The translations under genes and the position numbers were made by a program. DNA of 44,467 nt from Bradyrhizobium guangdongense (lineage in GTDB: Bacteria; Pseudomonadota; Alphaproteobacteria; Rhizobiales; Xanthobacteraceae), in the NCBI RefSeq assembly GCF_006483445.1, contig NZ_PPPT01000119.1, positions 1 to 44,467 of the forward strand, read 5' to 3'. The notes under the pieces were generated by a model, which worked only from the letters and a program-made list of their open reading frames with translations, searched no databases and was not told where the DNA came from. Positions 1-7,838 of the stretch are shown here, piece after piece. The first letter of the stretch is position 1, and each line of letters starts with the position of its first letter.

Positions 1-568
1 CGCCGCGAAAGCCCGCGGCTGAGCCCTGACGGATCATCACGTTCAGCGCGGTGCTGCCGCCATTCGACCAGCCCTGCAAAAAGACCTGGCCGCCGTTAAC
101 GTCGCTGCGGGTTCGCAAATAGGCGAGCGCGCCCTCGGCGTCGCGCGGACGCACGGTCTTTTCGTTGACGTCGGCGCGATCGGGATCGCCATGGGTGAAG
201 CGGCCAAAACCGTAAGCCTTGCCGCGCGGCCCAAAACTGTCCGGCAGCAGCGCGAGGTAGCCGCGATCGGCCCAGTACTGGCCCCACATGGCATGGCGCT
301 TCGACAGCGTCGATGCATTGCAGTCGGATGCAGTCTTGGGGCCGACGAAGGTGCAGGTCGAGTTGGTGTTGCTCGAATAAGGCCCGCCGCGGCCGTGCAG
401 CATGACGATGGCTGGGTAGGGACCTGCGGATTTCGGCTTGAAGACATAGCCGACGATTTGGGTGCTGCCGTCGCCGCTCGGAAAATACACCGTCTGCGGT
501 TCGGCCGCGGCGCCGGTGACCAGCCAGGTCCAGGCGAGGGCAGCACACGGGATCAAACGGCTTGGCAT
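1..568 (-). CDS. Secreted dienelactone hydrolase-type alpha/beta hydrolase (3' truncated by window edge)
   Basis: The reading frame runs from ATG at 568 off the left edge with no stop, giving the first 189 residues. It begins with a Sec-type signal peptide (MPSRLIPCAALAWTWLVTG, cleavage near AAA-EP). An alpha/beta-hydrolase core follows, with HGRGG (oxyanion-hole region) near residue 58 and the nucleophile elbow GWSNGGS near residue 170. This pattern is typical of periplasmic dienelactone hydrolase-family proteins, which hydrolyse ester or lactone bonds through a Ser-Asp-His triad. The Asp and His would lie beyond the window. The substrate cannot be told. Two other open frames on the same strand are arginine-rich shadows with no family features. 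Confidence 0.85.
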   Translation of the reverse strand, partial: MPSRLIPCAALAWTWLVTGAAAEPQTVYFPSGDGSTQIVGYVFKPKSAGPYPAIVMLHGRGGPYSSNTNSTCTFVGPKTASDCNASTLSKRHAMWGQYWADRGYLALLPDSFGPRGKAYGFGRFTHGDPDRADVNEKTVRPRDAEGALAYLRTRSDVNGGQVFLQGWSNGGSTALNVMIRQGSAAGFRG

Positions 569-705
569 GGCTGGCGAGAATCTCTCCTCGTGGCAGCAGA
601 CACCAGCGTGGTTGCGGTTTCAACCGTGCTTGCTGCACTGCGCGCTGACGGGGCCGTGGAGAGCTGCTAGCCTTGTCGGCAACAACGCTGGAACGGAGCA
701 TCGTC

Positions 706-1170
706 ATGGACGCCGTGACCCCAAAAGACCCGCAGACCGCCGATCAGCACTCGCATCTCGTGCAGCCGCAAGCCATGGACTGGCAGACAACGCGCTTTCC
801 CGGCTGCGAGGCCAAGACGCTGCTGTTCGACCGCACCACCGGATTGATGACGGCCCTGATGCGCTTCGCGCCGGGGTCGGTGCTGCCCGACCACGAGCAT
901 GTCGGCATCGAGCAGAGCTACGTGATCGATGGCTCGCTCGTCGACAAGGAGGGGCCGGCCAAGGGCATCGCCTGCAAGGCCGGCGAGTTCATCTGGCGCG
1001 AGGCCGGCAGCCGCCACGCCGCCTGGTGTCCGGACGGCGCACTGATCCTTGCGATCTTTCAGGTGCCCAACAAGTTCTTCGAGGCCGATGGCCGCGTTGT
1101 TGATGCCTCCGGCCAGGATTGGGACGGAACCTGGGGCCACACCGACGCGCAGCGGGCGCGCCGGGGATAG
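706..1170 (+). CDS. Cupin-domain protein (ChrR-like cupin)
   Basis: A 154-residue single-domain cupin. The first cupin motif is visible as PDHEHVGIEQSYVIDGSLVD (His, His and Glu metal ligands, then the G of the second strand). A second motif around AGSRHAAW supplies the later His. Such proteins bind a divalent metal in a beta-barrel and resemble the cupin part of ChrR-type anti-sigma factors, but no zinc-binding anti-sigma domain is present, so a stand-alone sensor or enzyme is as likely. The start is put at ATG 706 because GGAG lies about 8 bases upstream. An in-frame TTG at 673 would add 11 residues but has no ribosome site. Divergent from the upstream hydrolase. Confidence 0.8.
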   Translation: MDAVTPKDPQTADQHSHLVQPQAMDWQTTRFPGCEAKTLLFDRTTGLMTALMRFAPGSVLPDHEHVGIEQSYVIDGSLVDKEGPAKGIACKAGEFIWREAGSRHAAWCPDGALILAIFQVPNKFFEADGRVVDASGQDWDGTWGHTDAQRARRG

Positions 1171-1177
1171 CTCCTCG

Positions 1178-2140
1178 TTAGACGCCCCGCGCGAGCAACG
1201 CCCGGAAATCGGCGCGGGCGCGTTGCGCTTCCGCGCGCGCGACCTCCGACGTCTCGCCCATGCTGAAATAGCCGTGGATCAGGCCGGGGCCTTCGTGGTG
1301 CCTGACCTTCACGCCGGCCGCCTCCAGCGCGCGGGCATAGGCTGCGCCTTCGTCGCGGAGCGGATCGAACCAGGCCGTCGTAACCACGGCAGGTGCTGCG
1401 CCCGCGAGCGACGCGGCGCGCAGCGGCGATGCGCGCCAGTCGCCGGCGTCAGCGGGATCGGCAAAATAGTGGCCGGCAAACCATTCCATCACCGCGCGTG
1501 ACAGGAAATAGCCGTCGGCGTTTTCGCTGCGCGAGGGGAAACGGGCGTTCTCGTTGCTATCTGCGTAATTGCCGACGGCGTCGGTCGCGGGATAGACGAG
1601 GAGTTGTCCGGCGAGCGTGATGCCAGCATCGCGGCAGGCGAGCGCGGTGACGGCCGCGAGATTGCCACCGGCGCTGTCGCCGGCAACACCGAGGCGCTTT
1701 GCGTCGCCGCCAAATTCCGTCACGCGGGTGAAGATGTCGGTCGTCGCTGCCACGGCATCCTCGAATGCGCCGGGAAAACGCGTCTCCGGCGGCCGCCGGT
1801 AGTCGACGGAGACGACGACCGCGCCAGTCTCGATCGCGAGGTTGCGCGCCTGCCGGTCATGCGTTTCCAGATCGCCCGCGACCCAGCCGCCGCCATGGAA
1901 AAACACCACGGTCGGCGCCGTTTCCGAGCCAATGCGATAGACCCGCGCCGCAATTGGCCCTGCGCCGCCTTTCACCTCAATATCCCTGACGCTGTCGACC
2001 GCCGGCGGCGGCACCGCCGCGCGCGCCGCAGCCAGTGCACGCAAGGAATCGCGGGCGCTCTGCGGTGTCATGGTCGCGGGATCGCGCAACGGCAGCGCCG
2101 GAATGATCTGGGCGATGACGGGATCGAGCGGTGCGGCCAT
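1178..2140 (-). CDS. Alpha/beta hydrolase, hormone-sensitive lipase (HSL) family esterase
   Basis: A 320-residue cytoplasmic carboxylesterase of the HSL/Aes family. Visible are the oxyanion-hole motif HGGGW, the nucleophile elbow GDSAGG, the acid residue in WFDPLRDEG and the catalytic His in LIHGY, in the canonical order. The family hydrolyses short-chain acyl esters. The start is set at ATG 2140 (MAAPLDPVIAQ), with AGGGA about 8 bases upstream. The frame stays open to 2362, but that extension is Arg/Cys-rich and unlike the family. It is convergent with the cupin gene, only 7 bases apart. The natural substrate is unknown. Confidence 0.9.
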   Translation of the reverse strand: MAAPLDPVIAQIIPALPLRDPATMTPQSARDSLRALAAARAAVPPPAVDSVRDIEVKGGAGPIAARVYRIGSETAPTVVFFHGGGWVAGDLETHDRQARNLAIETGAVVVSVDYRRPPETRFPGAFEDAVAATTDIFTRVTEFGGDAKRLGVAGDSAGGNLAAVTALACRDAGITLAGQLLVYPATDAVGNYADSNENARFPSRSENADGYFLSRAVMEWFAGHYFADPADAGDWRASPLRAASLAGAAPAVVTTAWFDPLRDEGAAYARALEAAGVKVRHHEGPGLIHGYFSMGETSEVARAEAQRARADFRALLARGV

Positions 2141-2255
2141 GGCGTATTCCCTGGATTTCCTTGATTGCAGGCTTCTTGCCTGTTTGAGCGCTTCTTGGTT
2201 CTGGTTGGTGGTTAACATAGATTTCGCGCACCGCGCCGGCAATCGCCGGTCCATC

Positions 2256-2456
2256 ATGCCAACGATGCAGAGACGCAAGTCGCGCGCGAGCGCGCAAGGG
2301 CAGGGAGCACAAGACGCGGAATCCGAAGCGCTGGCCTCAGTCGCGTCGCAGCGTGGGTTCAAGCGAGAAAAATATTCTCTGAGTCGGCTGCTGAAAATTT
2401 TGGGTGTGGACCGCGCGACGGCTCTTGCAATCTCGAACGGTCAGGAGGAACAATAA
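2256..2456 (+). CDS. Doubtful small hypothetical protein
   Basis: A possible 66-residue basic protein starting MPTMQRRKSRAS and ending SNGQEEQ, divergent from the esterase. The C-terminal half (YSLSRLLKILGVDRATALAI) could form a helix-turn-helix-like pair of helices. No good ribosome site precedes ATG 2256. The frame extends upstream to 2070 over the esterase gene, which is likely shadow. I do not recognise a family. Confidence 0.3.
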   Translation: MPTMQRRKSRASAQGQGAQDAESEALASVASQRGFKREKYSLSRLLKILGVDRATALAISNGQEEQ

Positions 2457-2495
2457 GGCCCTGAGAGGGTTTGTTGCTGGCGCGAGGGAATTGAT

Positions 2496-2702
2496 ATGCG
2501 GCGGCTGGCTAGCCTGGTCCGATGGTTCTTCGGACCACGAGGTATCAGACATCCGGTGGATGACGATCCCAGCCTGCCTTTCACACCCGACGAGTTTGGC
2601 CGCCTGATCCGCAGCGGAAATCACGACGACATGAAGCGCCTGGCGGAGGGACTCGCCTGCCGGTCGATCCCGCGCCGGTCCAGATACCGCGCCACGCACT
2701 GA
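2496..2702 (+). CDS. Small hypothetical protein
   Basis: A 68-residue protein. ATG 2496 is preceded by GCGAGGGAA, a reasonable ribosome site about 6 bases away. The composition is mixed rather than the Arg/Pro-rich signature of shadow frames: an amphipathic N-terminal helix (MRRLASLVRWFFG) followed by an acidic stretch (DDDPSLPFTPDEF). No family recognised. It is convergent with the HD-GYP gene, 30 bases away. Confidence 0.45.
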   Translation: MRRLASLVRWFFGPRGIRHPVDDDPSLPFTPDEFGRLIRSGNHDDMKRLAEGLACRSIPRRSRYRATH

Positions 2703-2732
2703 TCCCGCTTCAGCGCAAAACCACCGCTGAGA

Positions 2733-3851
2733 TTACCGCGTCAGGGCCACTGCCTTGAACGACGCGACCAGCGGCTTCTCCAGCTTTCCGTTCATCCCGC
2801 AGAGAATGTTGTAGGCCTCCTCACGCGGCAGCGTGGGCCTGTACGGTCGATGTTCAATCAGGGCAGAGAAGATATCGGCAATCGTGAGGATTCGAACGAT
2901 GTCGGAAATGTTCTCGGCGCAGAGCCCGTCGGGGTACCCGCTGCCGTCGAGATATTCGTGATGATGTCTGACGGCGTCGAGGATCTCGGGCGAAACTCCG
3001 TCGTGATCCCTGAGGAACTCATATCCCGTTACGGGATGTGTTTCGATCAGCACTCGTTCTTCTGCGTCGAGACGTCCGGGCTTGTCGAGGACCGCCAGCG
3101 GAATCTTCGCTTTGCCGATGTCGTGGAACATGGCGGCGGTGTAGAGCCGCTCGAGATCGGTTTTTCGCACCCCCAGGCTCAGGCCAAAATCGATCGCCAC
3201 GCCCGTAACGAGCAGGCAGTGCTGATAGGTGCCCTCGTGATGACGCCGCACTGTCGTCAACCATTTCGACAGGCCATGCTCGGAAATGCGATTGGCGATC
3301 TTGCGGCCGGCTTCCCTGGTGCCGTCGACGTCGATCGCCTGGCCCAGCATGAGCGAGGCGAACATCGCAGCGATGGCGGTGGCTCCCGCCTCGGCGGCAT
3401 CGTTCGGCTGCGCGGCTTGTTCTGACGCGGAGGAGCCGGTCTCGGTTTGGTCCATCAACGCCGCCATCAGCTTGGTTCGGTCGATCGTCCCGGGCAGCAC
3501 CAGCGTTGCGCCGAGCGCGTAGGCTTGCGAGATGCAGACGTGCGAGGTCTGCTCGACGATGAAAATGCGCTTGGCCGTCTTGGCAATGCGTGCGGCGCGC
3601 TTTTTCAGCGCTGCGATGTTCTCGACGATGCGCAGGTCGGCGCGCACCACCACGGCAAGCGGGGTGTGAGGAAGCTTTGCTTCGGCGTCGAGCCTTTCGC
3701 CCGCGACCGTGAACTTGCGTTCCAGGATCGAGCAGACGCCCGACAATTTGTCCGAGGTGTCGGCCAGGACGTGTACGAAGGCGTTTGCTTTCGACGTGTC
3801 CTGGGTGCTTCCGTGCGTTTCGGCTAACTTGATTGGCCTTGCGTTCTGCAC
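2733..3851 (-). CDS. HD-GYP domain protein, probable cyclic-di-GMP phosphodiesterase
   Basis: A 372-residue protein. The C-terminal half (about residues 195-370) is an HD-GYP domain with metal-site HD at 243-244 (MFHDIGK) and HHHEYLDGSGYP at 296-307, including the GYP triplet. This domain hydrolyses cyclic di-GMP to pGpG/GMP. The N-terminal 130 residues look like a degenerate receiver fold (strand-helix pattern VVVRADLR, IFIVEQ) without an obvious phospho-acceptor Asp. The start is a GTG at 3851 without a clear ribosome site, so the N terminus is uncertain. It is the last gene of a DUF2336 - PilZ - HD-GYP operon, 46 bases after PilZ. Confidence 0.9.
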   Translation of the reverse strand: MQNARPIKLAETHGSTQDTSKANAFVHVLADTSDKLSGVCSILERKFTVAGERLDAEAKLPHTPLAVVVRADLRIVENIAALKKRAARIAKTAKRIFIVEQTSHVCISQAYALGATLVLPGTIDRTKLMAALMDQTETGSSASEQAAQPNDAAEAGATAIAAMFASLMLGQAIDVDGTREAGRKIANRISEHGLSKWLTTVRRHHEGTYQHCLLVTGVAIDFGLSLGVRKTDLERLYTAAMFHDIGKAKIPLAVLDKPGRLDAEERVLIETHPVTGYEFLRDHDGVSPEILDAVRHHHEYLDGSGYPDGLCAENISDIVRILTIADIFSALIEHRPYRPTLPREEAYNILCGMNGKLEKPLVASFKAVALTR

Positions 3852-3897
3852 AGGTCGTCTGCGTTCGGTTCGAGTTCGAGATGATCCGATGGGTCTC

Positions 3898-4230
3898 TTA
3901 TTTGCTTGCTGCCGCCTTCTGCGCGGCCGCTTGTGCGGTCGACGCCTTTAGGCTCTTCTTGTTTGCGAGAATGAAGTGAACGCCGGCTGTGGTCCCATCG
4001 ATCCACACCAGCTCGCAGCGCCGATAGGCCAATCCCGTCGACGACAGCACCAGGAAGAATTCCTTGGCCTGCAACACGTCGAGCGTGCCTTCGACCTCGA
4101 CCTTGGCACCGGTGTCGGAAATGTCGACCAGAACGCAAGCGCGCCGCCACGTGCCGTCGGAGCCCATCAGATTGACGGGCTGACGATGATCCATGCGCAC
4201 CCGCATGGTCTTGCGATTGTCGAACTTCAT
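3898..4230 (-). CDS. PilZ-domain protein (probable c-di-GMP receptor)
   Basis: A 110-residue single PilZ domain. The N-terminal arginine motif (DNRKTMRVRM) and the D-x-S-x-x-G motif (DISDTG) that together bind cyclic di-GMP are both present. The C terminus is a Lys/Ala-rich tail. ATG 4230 overlaps the TGA of the upstream DUF2336 gene as ATGA, so translation is probably coupled. Being between DUF2336 and an HD-GYP phosphodiesterase suggests that effector and degrading enzyme are made together. The output (motility, polysaccharide, other) cannot be read from sequence. Confidence 0.88.
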   Translation of the reverse strand: MKFDNRKTMRVRMDHRQPVNLMGSDGTWRRACVLVDISDTGAKVEVEGTLDVLQAKEFFLVLSSTGLAYRRCELVWIDGTTAGVHFILANKKSLKASTAQAAAQKAAASK

Positions 4231-5333
4231 GCGCTCATTCCCAGTTTCGCAGTCTTGTTGTCCGTGGATGCCGCTTTGGTGTTCGCGGCCATCTCGCCCC
4301 AGCGCACGGTCCACTGGCTGGTAGACAGATGCAGGGTCTCGAACAGTTGCTGGGCCCGTTCACGATCCTCGAAGGAGAGGCGAATGCCGCCGCGATTGCC
4401 CAGGATCGCCAACGTGGTCTGCCAGTTCAGGCGCGAGGCGCGGCAAGCCATCACCAGGCCTTCGCAATCATCGTCGGCCATGACGGCCTCGATGATGTCG
4501 ATCGGCGCACCTGACAGCACCGAGAGCGCGGTCCAGAGGTTCGCGGTCTCGCCACGGATGGCAAAGCGGTTGACGGTGGAGTCGTTCAGCTTGCCGATGC
4601 GGTTGAGCGCAACGATCTCGGGCCTCGCATCCGCATATTCGGGGGCGCGCGGCCGAACCGCGCCTTTCGCCGGGCCGTTCATCTCGGTCGCCGAAGCCAC
4701 ACCCTGCACCGCCGCCGCTGCCTCCGGCGGCGACGCGGCAAGCAGTTTTCGGACCACCATGTCCGGGACGTTCGGCCGGAGCACCAGCTCCCTGGTCAGC
4801 TCGCCGTCTTTCTCGGCCCGCGCGGCCAGGATCGCGTAGGCGGCCTCGGACAATTGCGCGCCAGGGTTCTTCGCGATCGCAAGGCAGACCTTCTTGCCGC
4901 CGCGCTTGACCAGGATGTCGGCGAGCTGCTTCTCAATTTTGCGGCGGCCGGAGATCGCGAGCAGGTGCTGCTCGCCGCGCGCCGATGCGATCGCTTCGAG
5001 ATCTTCCCGCGACAGCGCGGGCGAGTTCCGCAGCAGCGGGGTGGCGATCGCGGGATCCTCATGGACGGCCAGACGACGCACCGTCTCGCGCGGCGGCATC
5101 TTCAGCTCCGACAAGATCGCGCTGAGCTGTGCCAGTGCGTCGGCCGCAATTCGCCCCGCCAGGCGGACCAGCAAATCGTCAAGAAGGCTGACGTGTCTCT
5201 CCGTCAGCCGGTCGCGGCTGGCGACGAGCAGATCGGTGATCTGCCAAAGCATGCGGGCGCAACGTTCGGCCGAACAGGCCGAGATCGCGTCCTCTAATTC
5301 TACGATAATGTCCGCAGGCGAAATCGCGCGCAT
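4227..5333 (-). CDS. DUF2336 domain protein
   Basis: A 368-residue, mostly alpha-helical protein (repeated RLA, LAIAKNP and LVLRPNVPDMVVRKLL-type helices) matching the alphaproteobacterial DUF2336 family as I know it. The family has no established biochemical function. It has no signal peptide or membrane segment. The start is taken as ATG 5333 (MRAISPADIIVELED). An in-frame start at 5363 would add a ten-residue hydrophobic stub. It heads the operon with PilZ and HD-GYP, with a 4-base overlap to PilZ, which points to a role in the same second-messenger circuit. That role is inference. Confidence 0.8.
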   Translation of the reverse strand: MRAISPADIIVELEDAISACSAERCARMLWQITDLLVASRDRLTERHVSLLDDLLVRLAGRIAADALAQLSAILSELKMPPRETVRRLAVHEDPAIATPLLRNSPALSREDLEAIASARGEQHLLAISGRRKIEKQLADILVKRGGKKVCLAIAKNPGAQLSEAAYAILAARAEKDGELTRELVLRPNVPDMVVRKLLAASPPEAAAAVQGVASATEMNGPAKGAVRPRAPEYADARPEIVALNRIGKLNDSTVNRFAIRGETANLWTALSVLSGAPIDIIEAVMADDDCEGLVMACRASRLNWQTTLAILGNRGGIRLSFEDRERAQQLFETLHLSTSQWTVRWGEMAANTKAASTDNKTAKLGMSA

Positions 5334-5635
5334 GGCGTGCCTGATCACTAAAAAAATACACAAGGTCCCAACGGTTCAATTGCGCGCCAAAGTTGTTAAC
5401 ATGAGATATACAAATGAGTCGGTAGGGTATTTCAGCACCACGCCGCGCCCGGAATTGATTATCGAAATTTGGCAGCTCTCGCCGTTGTTTGTTGTTTGAT
5501 CGATTTGATGCGTTGCAACTCATTGATGTGAGCGGGTGGATTCGTTCACGGGGAATCTTGCCAAGCGGGAGGGAAATAGCGCCGGTTTTTGCCGGACGTG
5601 CGTCATACGACCACGCGCGATTTTCATGCATTGCC
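5334..5635. other. Divergent intergenic region, DUF2336 operon / AraC regulator
   Basis: About 300 bases between divergently transcribed genes. It is more AT-rich than its surroundings near 5345-5420 (AAAAAAATAC, GTTGTTAACATGAGATATAC), as expected for promoters. No gene and no clear palindromic operator was seen. In-frame non-ATG starts at 5489 (TTG) and 5528 (GTG) could lengthen the AraC protein. Confidence 0.5.
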
Positions 5636-6583
5636 ATGGACACTGATCATCAAGCGCCGACGCTGGCGCCAAAGACATTTCGCTTTACCGACGTTGATGA
5701 GTTCCGCAGTTCAATCCGTACCCTGAATGTGGAATTCACGCCGCTTGTGCGGACGATTTCGGCCGAGCAGGTGATTCTCAGCCTGCCCGGGTGCGACATC
5801 AACTACACGACGTCGTTTCCCCGCATCGTGGATGCGCAGCTCGCGCCGAACTGCACGGCGGTCGGCTTCATGATGGACGATCATGAGGTTCCCATTCGCT
5901 TCAACGGCGCGCATCGCGACCGGGCGGCGATCGTGATCGGAAGCGGCGGGGCCGCCTACAACACGGTCGAGGAGGTGGCGCGTCAATATGCCTCCGTCAT
6001 GTTCACGCCTGAAGTGATCCATCGCGGCTGGCCCGAGACCCATGCCAATTTCAAGATTTTCGAGACCAGTGCCGCCGCTCTGCACTGGTTGCGAGGCCTG
6101 ATCCGGGAAGTGTTGGCGGCGGCCTCGGAGCCTGCCGATGCCGTTGATCGACGCCTGAAGGCGCCGGCGATGCGGGAATCCCTTCTGGCCGGGGTCGATG
6201 CGGCGTTCTCCGACGCGGTTCCCGCGCGCTGGACGGCGCGCCCGAATGACGCGCGCCATTTCAAGATCTTTCAGGACATCCGCGCGCTTTTGTCCGAAGA
6301 CCTCGGTCAGCCCATCTACAGCGAGCAGGTGGCCAAAAGGCTCGGCCTGTCGGTTCGCAGCATGCACGACGCCGTGCAGCGCTATCGCGGCATGAGCCTG
6401 CATCGCTTTCTGCGCCTGCGGCGGCTCTGGCTCGTGCGCAAGCACCTGCTCACCGGGCCCGACAGCGTGAAGGCCGCGGCGCTCGCCTTCGGCTTCTGGC
6501 ACCTCAGCGATTTCTCCAAGAGCTATCGTGACAGGTTTGGCGAGACACCGTCGGAAACGCGGGAGCGCGGCCGCAGGGCGTGA
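5636..6583 (+). CDS. AraC-family transcriptional regulator
   Basis: A 315-residue regulator. The N-terminal ~190 residues fit an AraC-binding-like cupin sensory domain. The C-terminal ~100 residues (from about ARHFKIFQDIRALL) form the two helix-turn-helix units of AraC/XylS. The first is QVAKRLGLSVRSMHDAVQRY, and the second contains AALAFGFWHLSDFSKSYRDR followed by the family's FGETPSE end. The ligand and targets are unknown. ATG 5636 has only a weak ribosome site and longer versions are possible. It is followed 55 bases later by an NADPH-dependent FMN reductase gene on the same strand, a possible target. Confidence 0.85.
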   Translation: MDTDHQAPTLAPKTFRFTDVDEFRSSIRTLNVEFTPLVRTISAEQVILSLPGCDINYTTSFPRIVDAQLAPNCTAVGFMMDDHEVPIRFNGAHRDRAAIVIGSGGAAYNTVEEVARQYASVMFTPEVIHRGWPETHANFKIFETSAAALHWLRGLIREVLAAASEPADAVDRRLKAPAMRESLLAGVDAAFSDAVPARWTARPNDARHFKIFQDIRALLSEDLGQPIYSEQVAKRLGLSVRSMHDAVQRYRGMSLHRFLRLRRLWLVRKHLLTGPDSVKAAALAFGFWHLSDFSKSYRDRFGETPSETRERGRRA

Positions 6584-6638
6584 CGTTCTGGCGCGGACGT
6601 GACTCGGCGCGCGCGCAACTGCGTGCTAGCGTCCGAAC

Positions 6639-7229
6639 ATGAGCAACCGCATCCTCGTCCTCTATGGTTCCTACCGTTCCGATCGCATGGGCATTCGCCT
6701 GGCGCAGTTCGTCATCGACCGGCTGCGCCGCCGCGGCGAGGACGTCGAACTCATCGACGCCAAGGCCATCGGCCTGCCGATGCTCGATCGCATGTACAAG
6801 GAACATCCCAAGGGCCAGGCGCCGGAGGCGCTGGAAAAGCTTGCGACGAAGATCCGCGAAGCCGACGGGTTTGTCTTCGTCACCGGCGAATATAATTGGG
6901 GCATCCAGCCGGGCCTGAAGAACCTCACCGATCACTTCCTGGAGGAGTGGTTCTGGCGTCCCGCCGCGATCGTGAGCTATTCCGCTGGCCGCTTGTCCGG
7001 CGCGCGTGCCGCCACCGCATGGCACGGCACGCTCTCGGAAATGGGCATGGTCGTGGTGTCGAGCACGATCGGCGTCGGTCCGATCGGGCAGTCGCTGTCG
7101 GAGGCGGGTGAGCCGACGGGCGAGGGCGGTGCTGCACTGGAGCGCGCATTTCCGCGCTTTGCTGATGACCTCCTGTGGTGGATCGAGGCCGCCAAGGCGC
7201 AGCGCGCCCGGAAGAAGCCGCCTTATTAG
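6639..7229 (+). CDS. NADPH-dependent FMN reductase family protein
   Basis: A 196-residue flavodoxin-like oxidoreductase. The N-terminal GSYRSDRMG loop after the first beta strand (ILVLYGSY) is the FMN-phosphate binding site. GEYNWGIQPGLKNLTDH is the second flavin-binding loop characteristic of the NADPH-dependent FMN reductase / ArsH / SsuE-like group. It uses NAD(P)H to reduce FMN or quinone-type acceptors in the cytoplasm. It is followed by a palindromic repeat and a convergent GFA-family gene. Physiological substrate unknown. Confidence 0.9.
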   Translation: MSNRILVLYGSYRSDRMGIRLAQFVIDRLRRRGEDVELIDAKAIGLPMLDRMYKEHPKGQAPEALEKLATKIREADGFVFVTGEYNWGIQPGLKNLTDHFLEEWFWRPAAIVSYSAGRLSGARAATAWHGTLSEMGMVVVSSTIGVGPIGQSLSEAGEPTGEGGAALERAFPRFADDLLWWIEAAKAQRARKKPPY

Positions 7230-7242
7230 GCGCGACCCATCG

Positions 7243-7332
7243 GTAGCCCGGATGGAGCGTTAGCGTAATCCGGGAGAGTCTCGAAACATCGAAAACTGGT
7301 CCCCGGATTGCGCTGCGCTCCATCCGGGCTAC
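7243..7332. repeat. GTAGCCCGG palindromic repeat, copy A
   Basis: A ~90-base imperfect inverted repeat. The left end GTAGCCCGGATGGAGCG mirrors the right end CGCTCCATCCGGGCTAC, with AATCCGGG / CCCGGATT nested inside and a central spacer near 7275-7300. Four copies of this family occur in the window. This copy sits between two convergent genes, and its right end contains the stop codon of the GFA-family gene. Confidence 0.9.
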
Positions 7333-7763
7333 GGGATCTCCTCGGCCGGGATGAAGCGGAGCGTGCCTGCGCGACGCGTCGGCTGACCGGTGTCGTTGGT
7401 GTGATTGACGCCGTCCATGACCGGCACTTCAGTGAAATCGAACGGGCTGATTCCGTCCAGGCAGGCCACGTTGACGGCGTACAGGTTCTGGTCAGATCGC
7501 CGCTGGTGGTGGGTGTAGATGCCGCAGCGGGAGCAGAAGAAGTGCTGCGCCGCTCGGGTGTGGAAGCGGTAGCTCGTGAGCGCGTCCTCGCCGCCGAGGA
7601 ACTTGATCCCGCCCATCTCCGCCATGGCGACGACGGCGCCGCGCATCCGGCAGTAGGAGCAGGTGCAACGCCGGATCGAGTTGAAGCCGTCGCTGAGCGT
7701 CACCTCGAAACGCACGGTGCCGCAATGGCACTGGCCCGCCCGAACGCCTTCATCGCCCGACAT
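7329..7763 (-). CDS. GFA (glutathione-dependent formaldehyde-activating-like) family protein
   Basis: A 144-residue zinc-binding protein of the GFA/CENP-V fold. The Cys pattern is complete: CHCG near residue 12, CTCSYC near 33-38, and CSRCGIYTHH near residue 77. Most GFA-family members are not true glutathione-formaldehyde enzymes, so the catalytic role is uncertain. The TAG stop (7329-7331) lies inside the terminal palindrome of repeat copy A, so the last codons abut the repeat directly. Confidence 0.88.
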   Translation of the reverse strand: MSGDEGVRAGQCHCGTVRFEVTLSDGFNSIRRCTCSYCRMRGAVVAMAEMGGIKFLGGEDALTSYRFHTRAAQHFFCSRCGIYTHHQRRSDQNLYAVNVACLDGISPFDFTEVPVMDGVNHTNDTGQPTRRAGTLRFIPAEEIP

Positions 7764-7838
7764 GTCGCCTCCTGTTCACGTCACCCCTACGCTTTGACGG
7801 GCGTACGAGAGCGTCCGGACGACGTCAACGGCTTCGGG

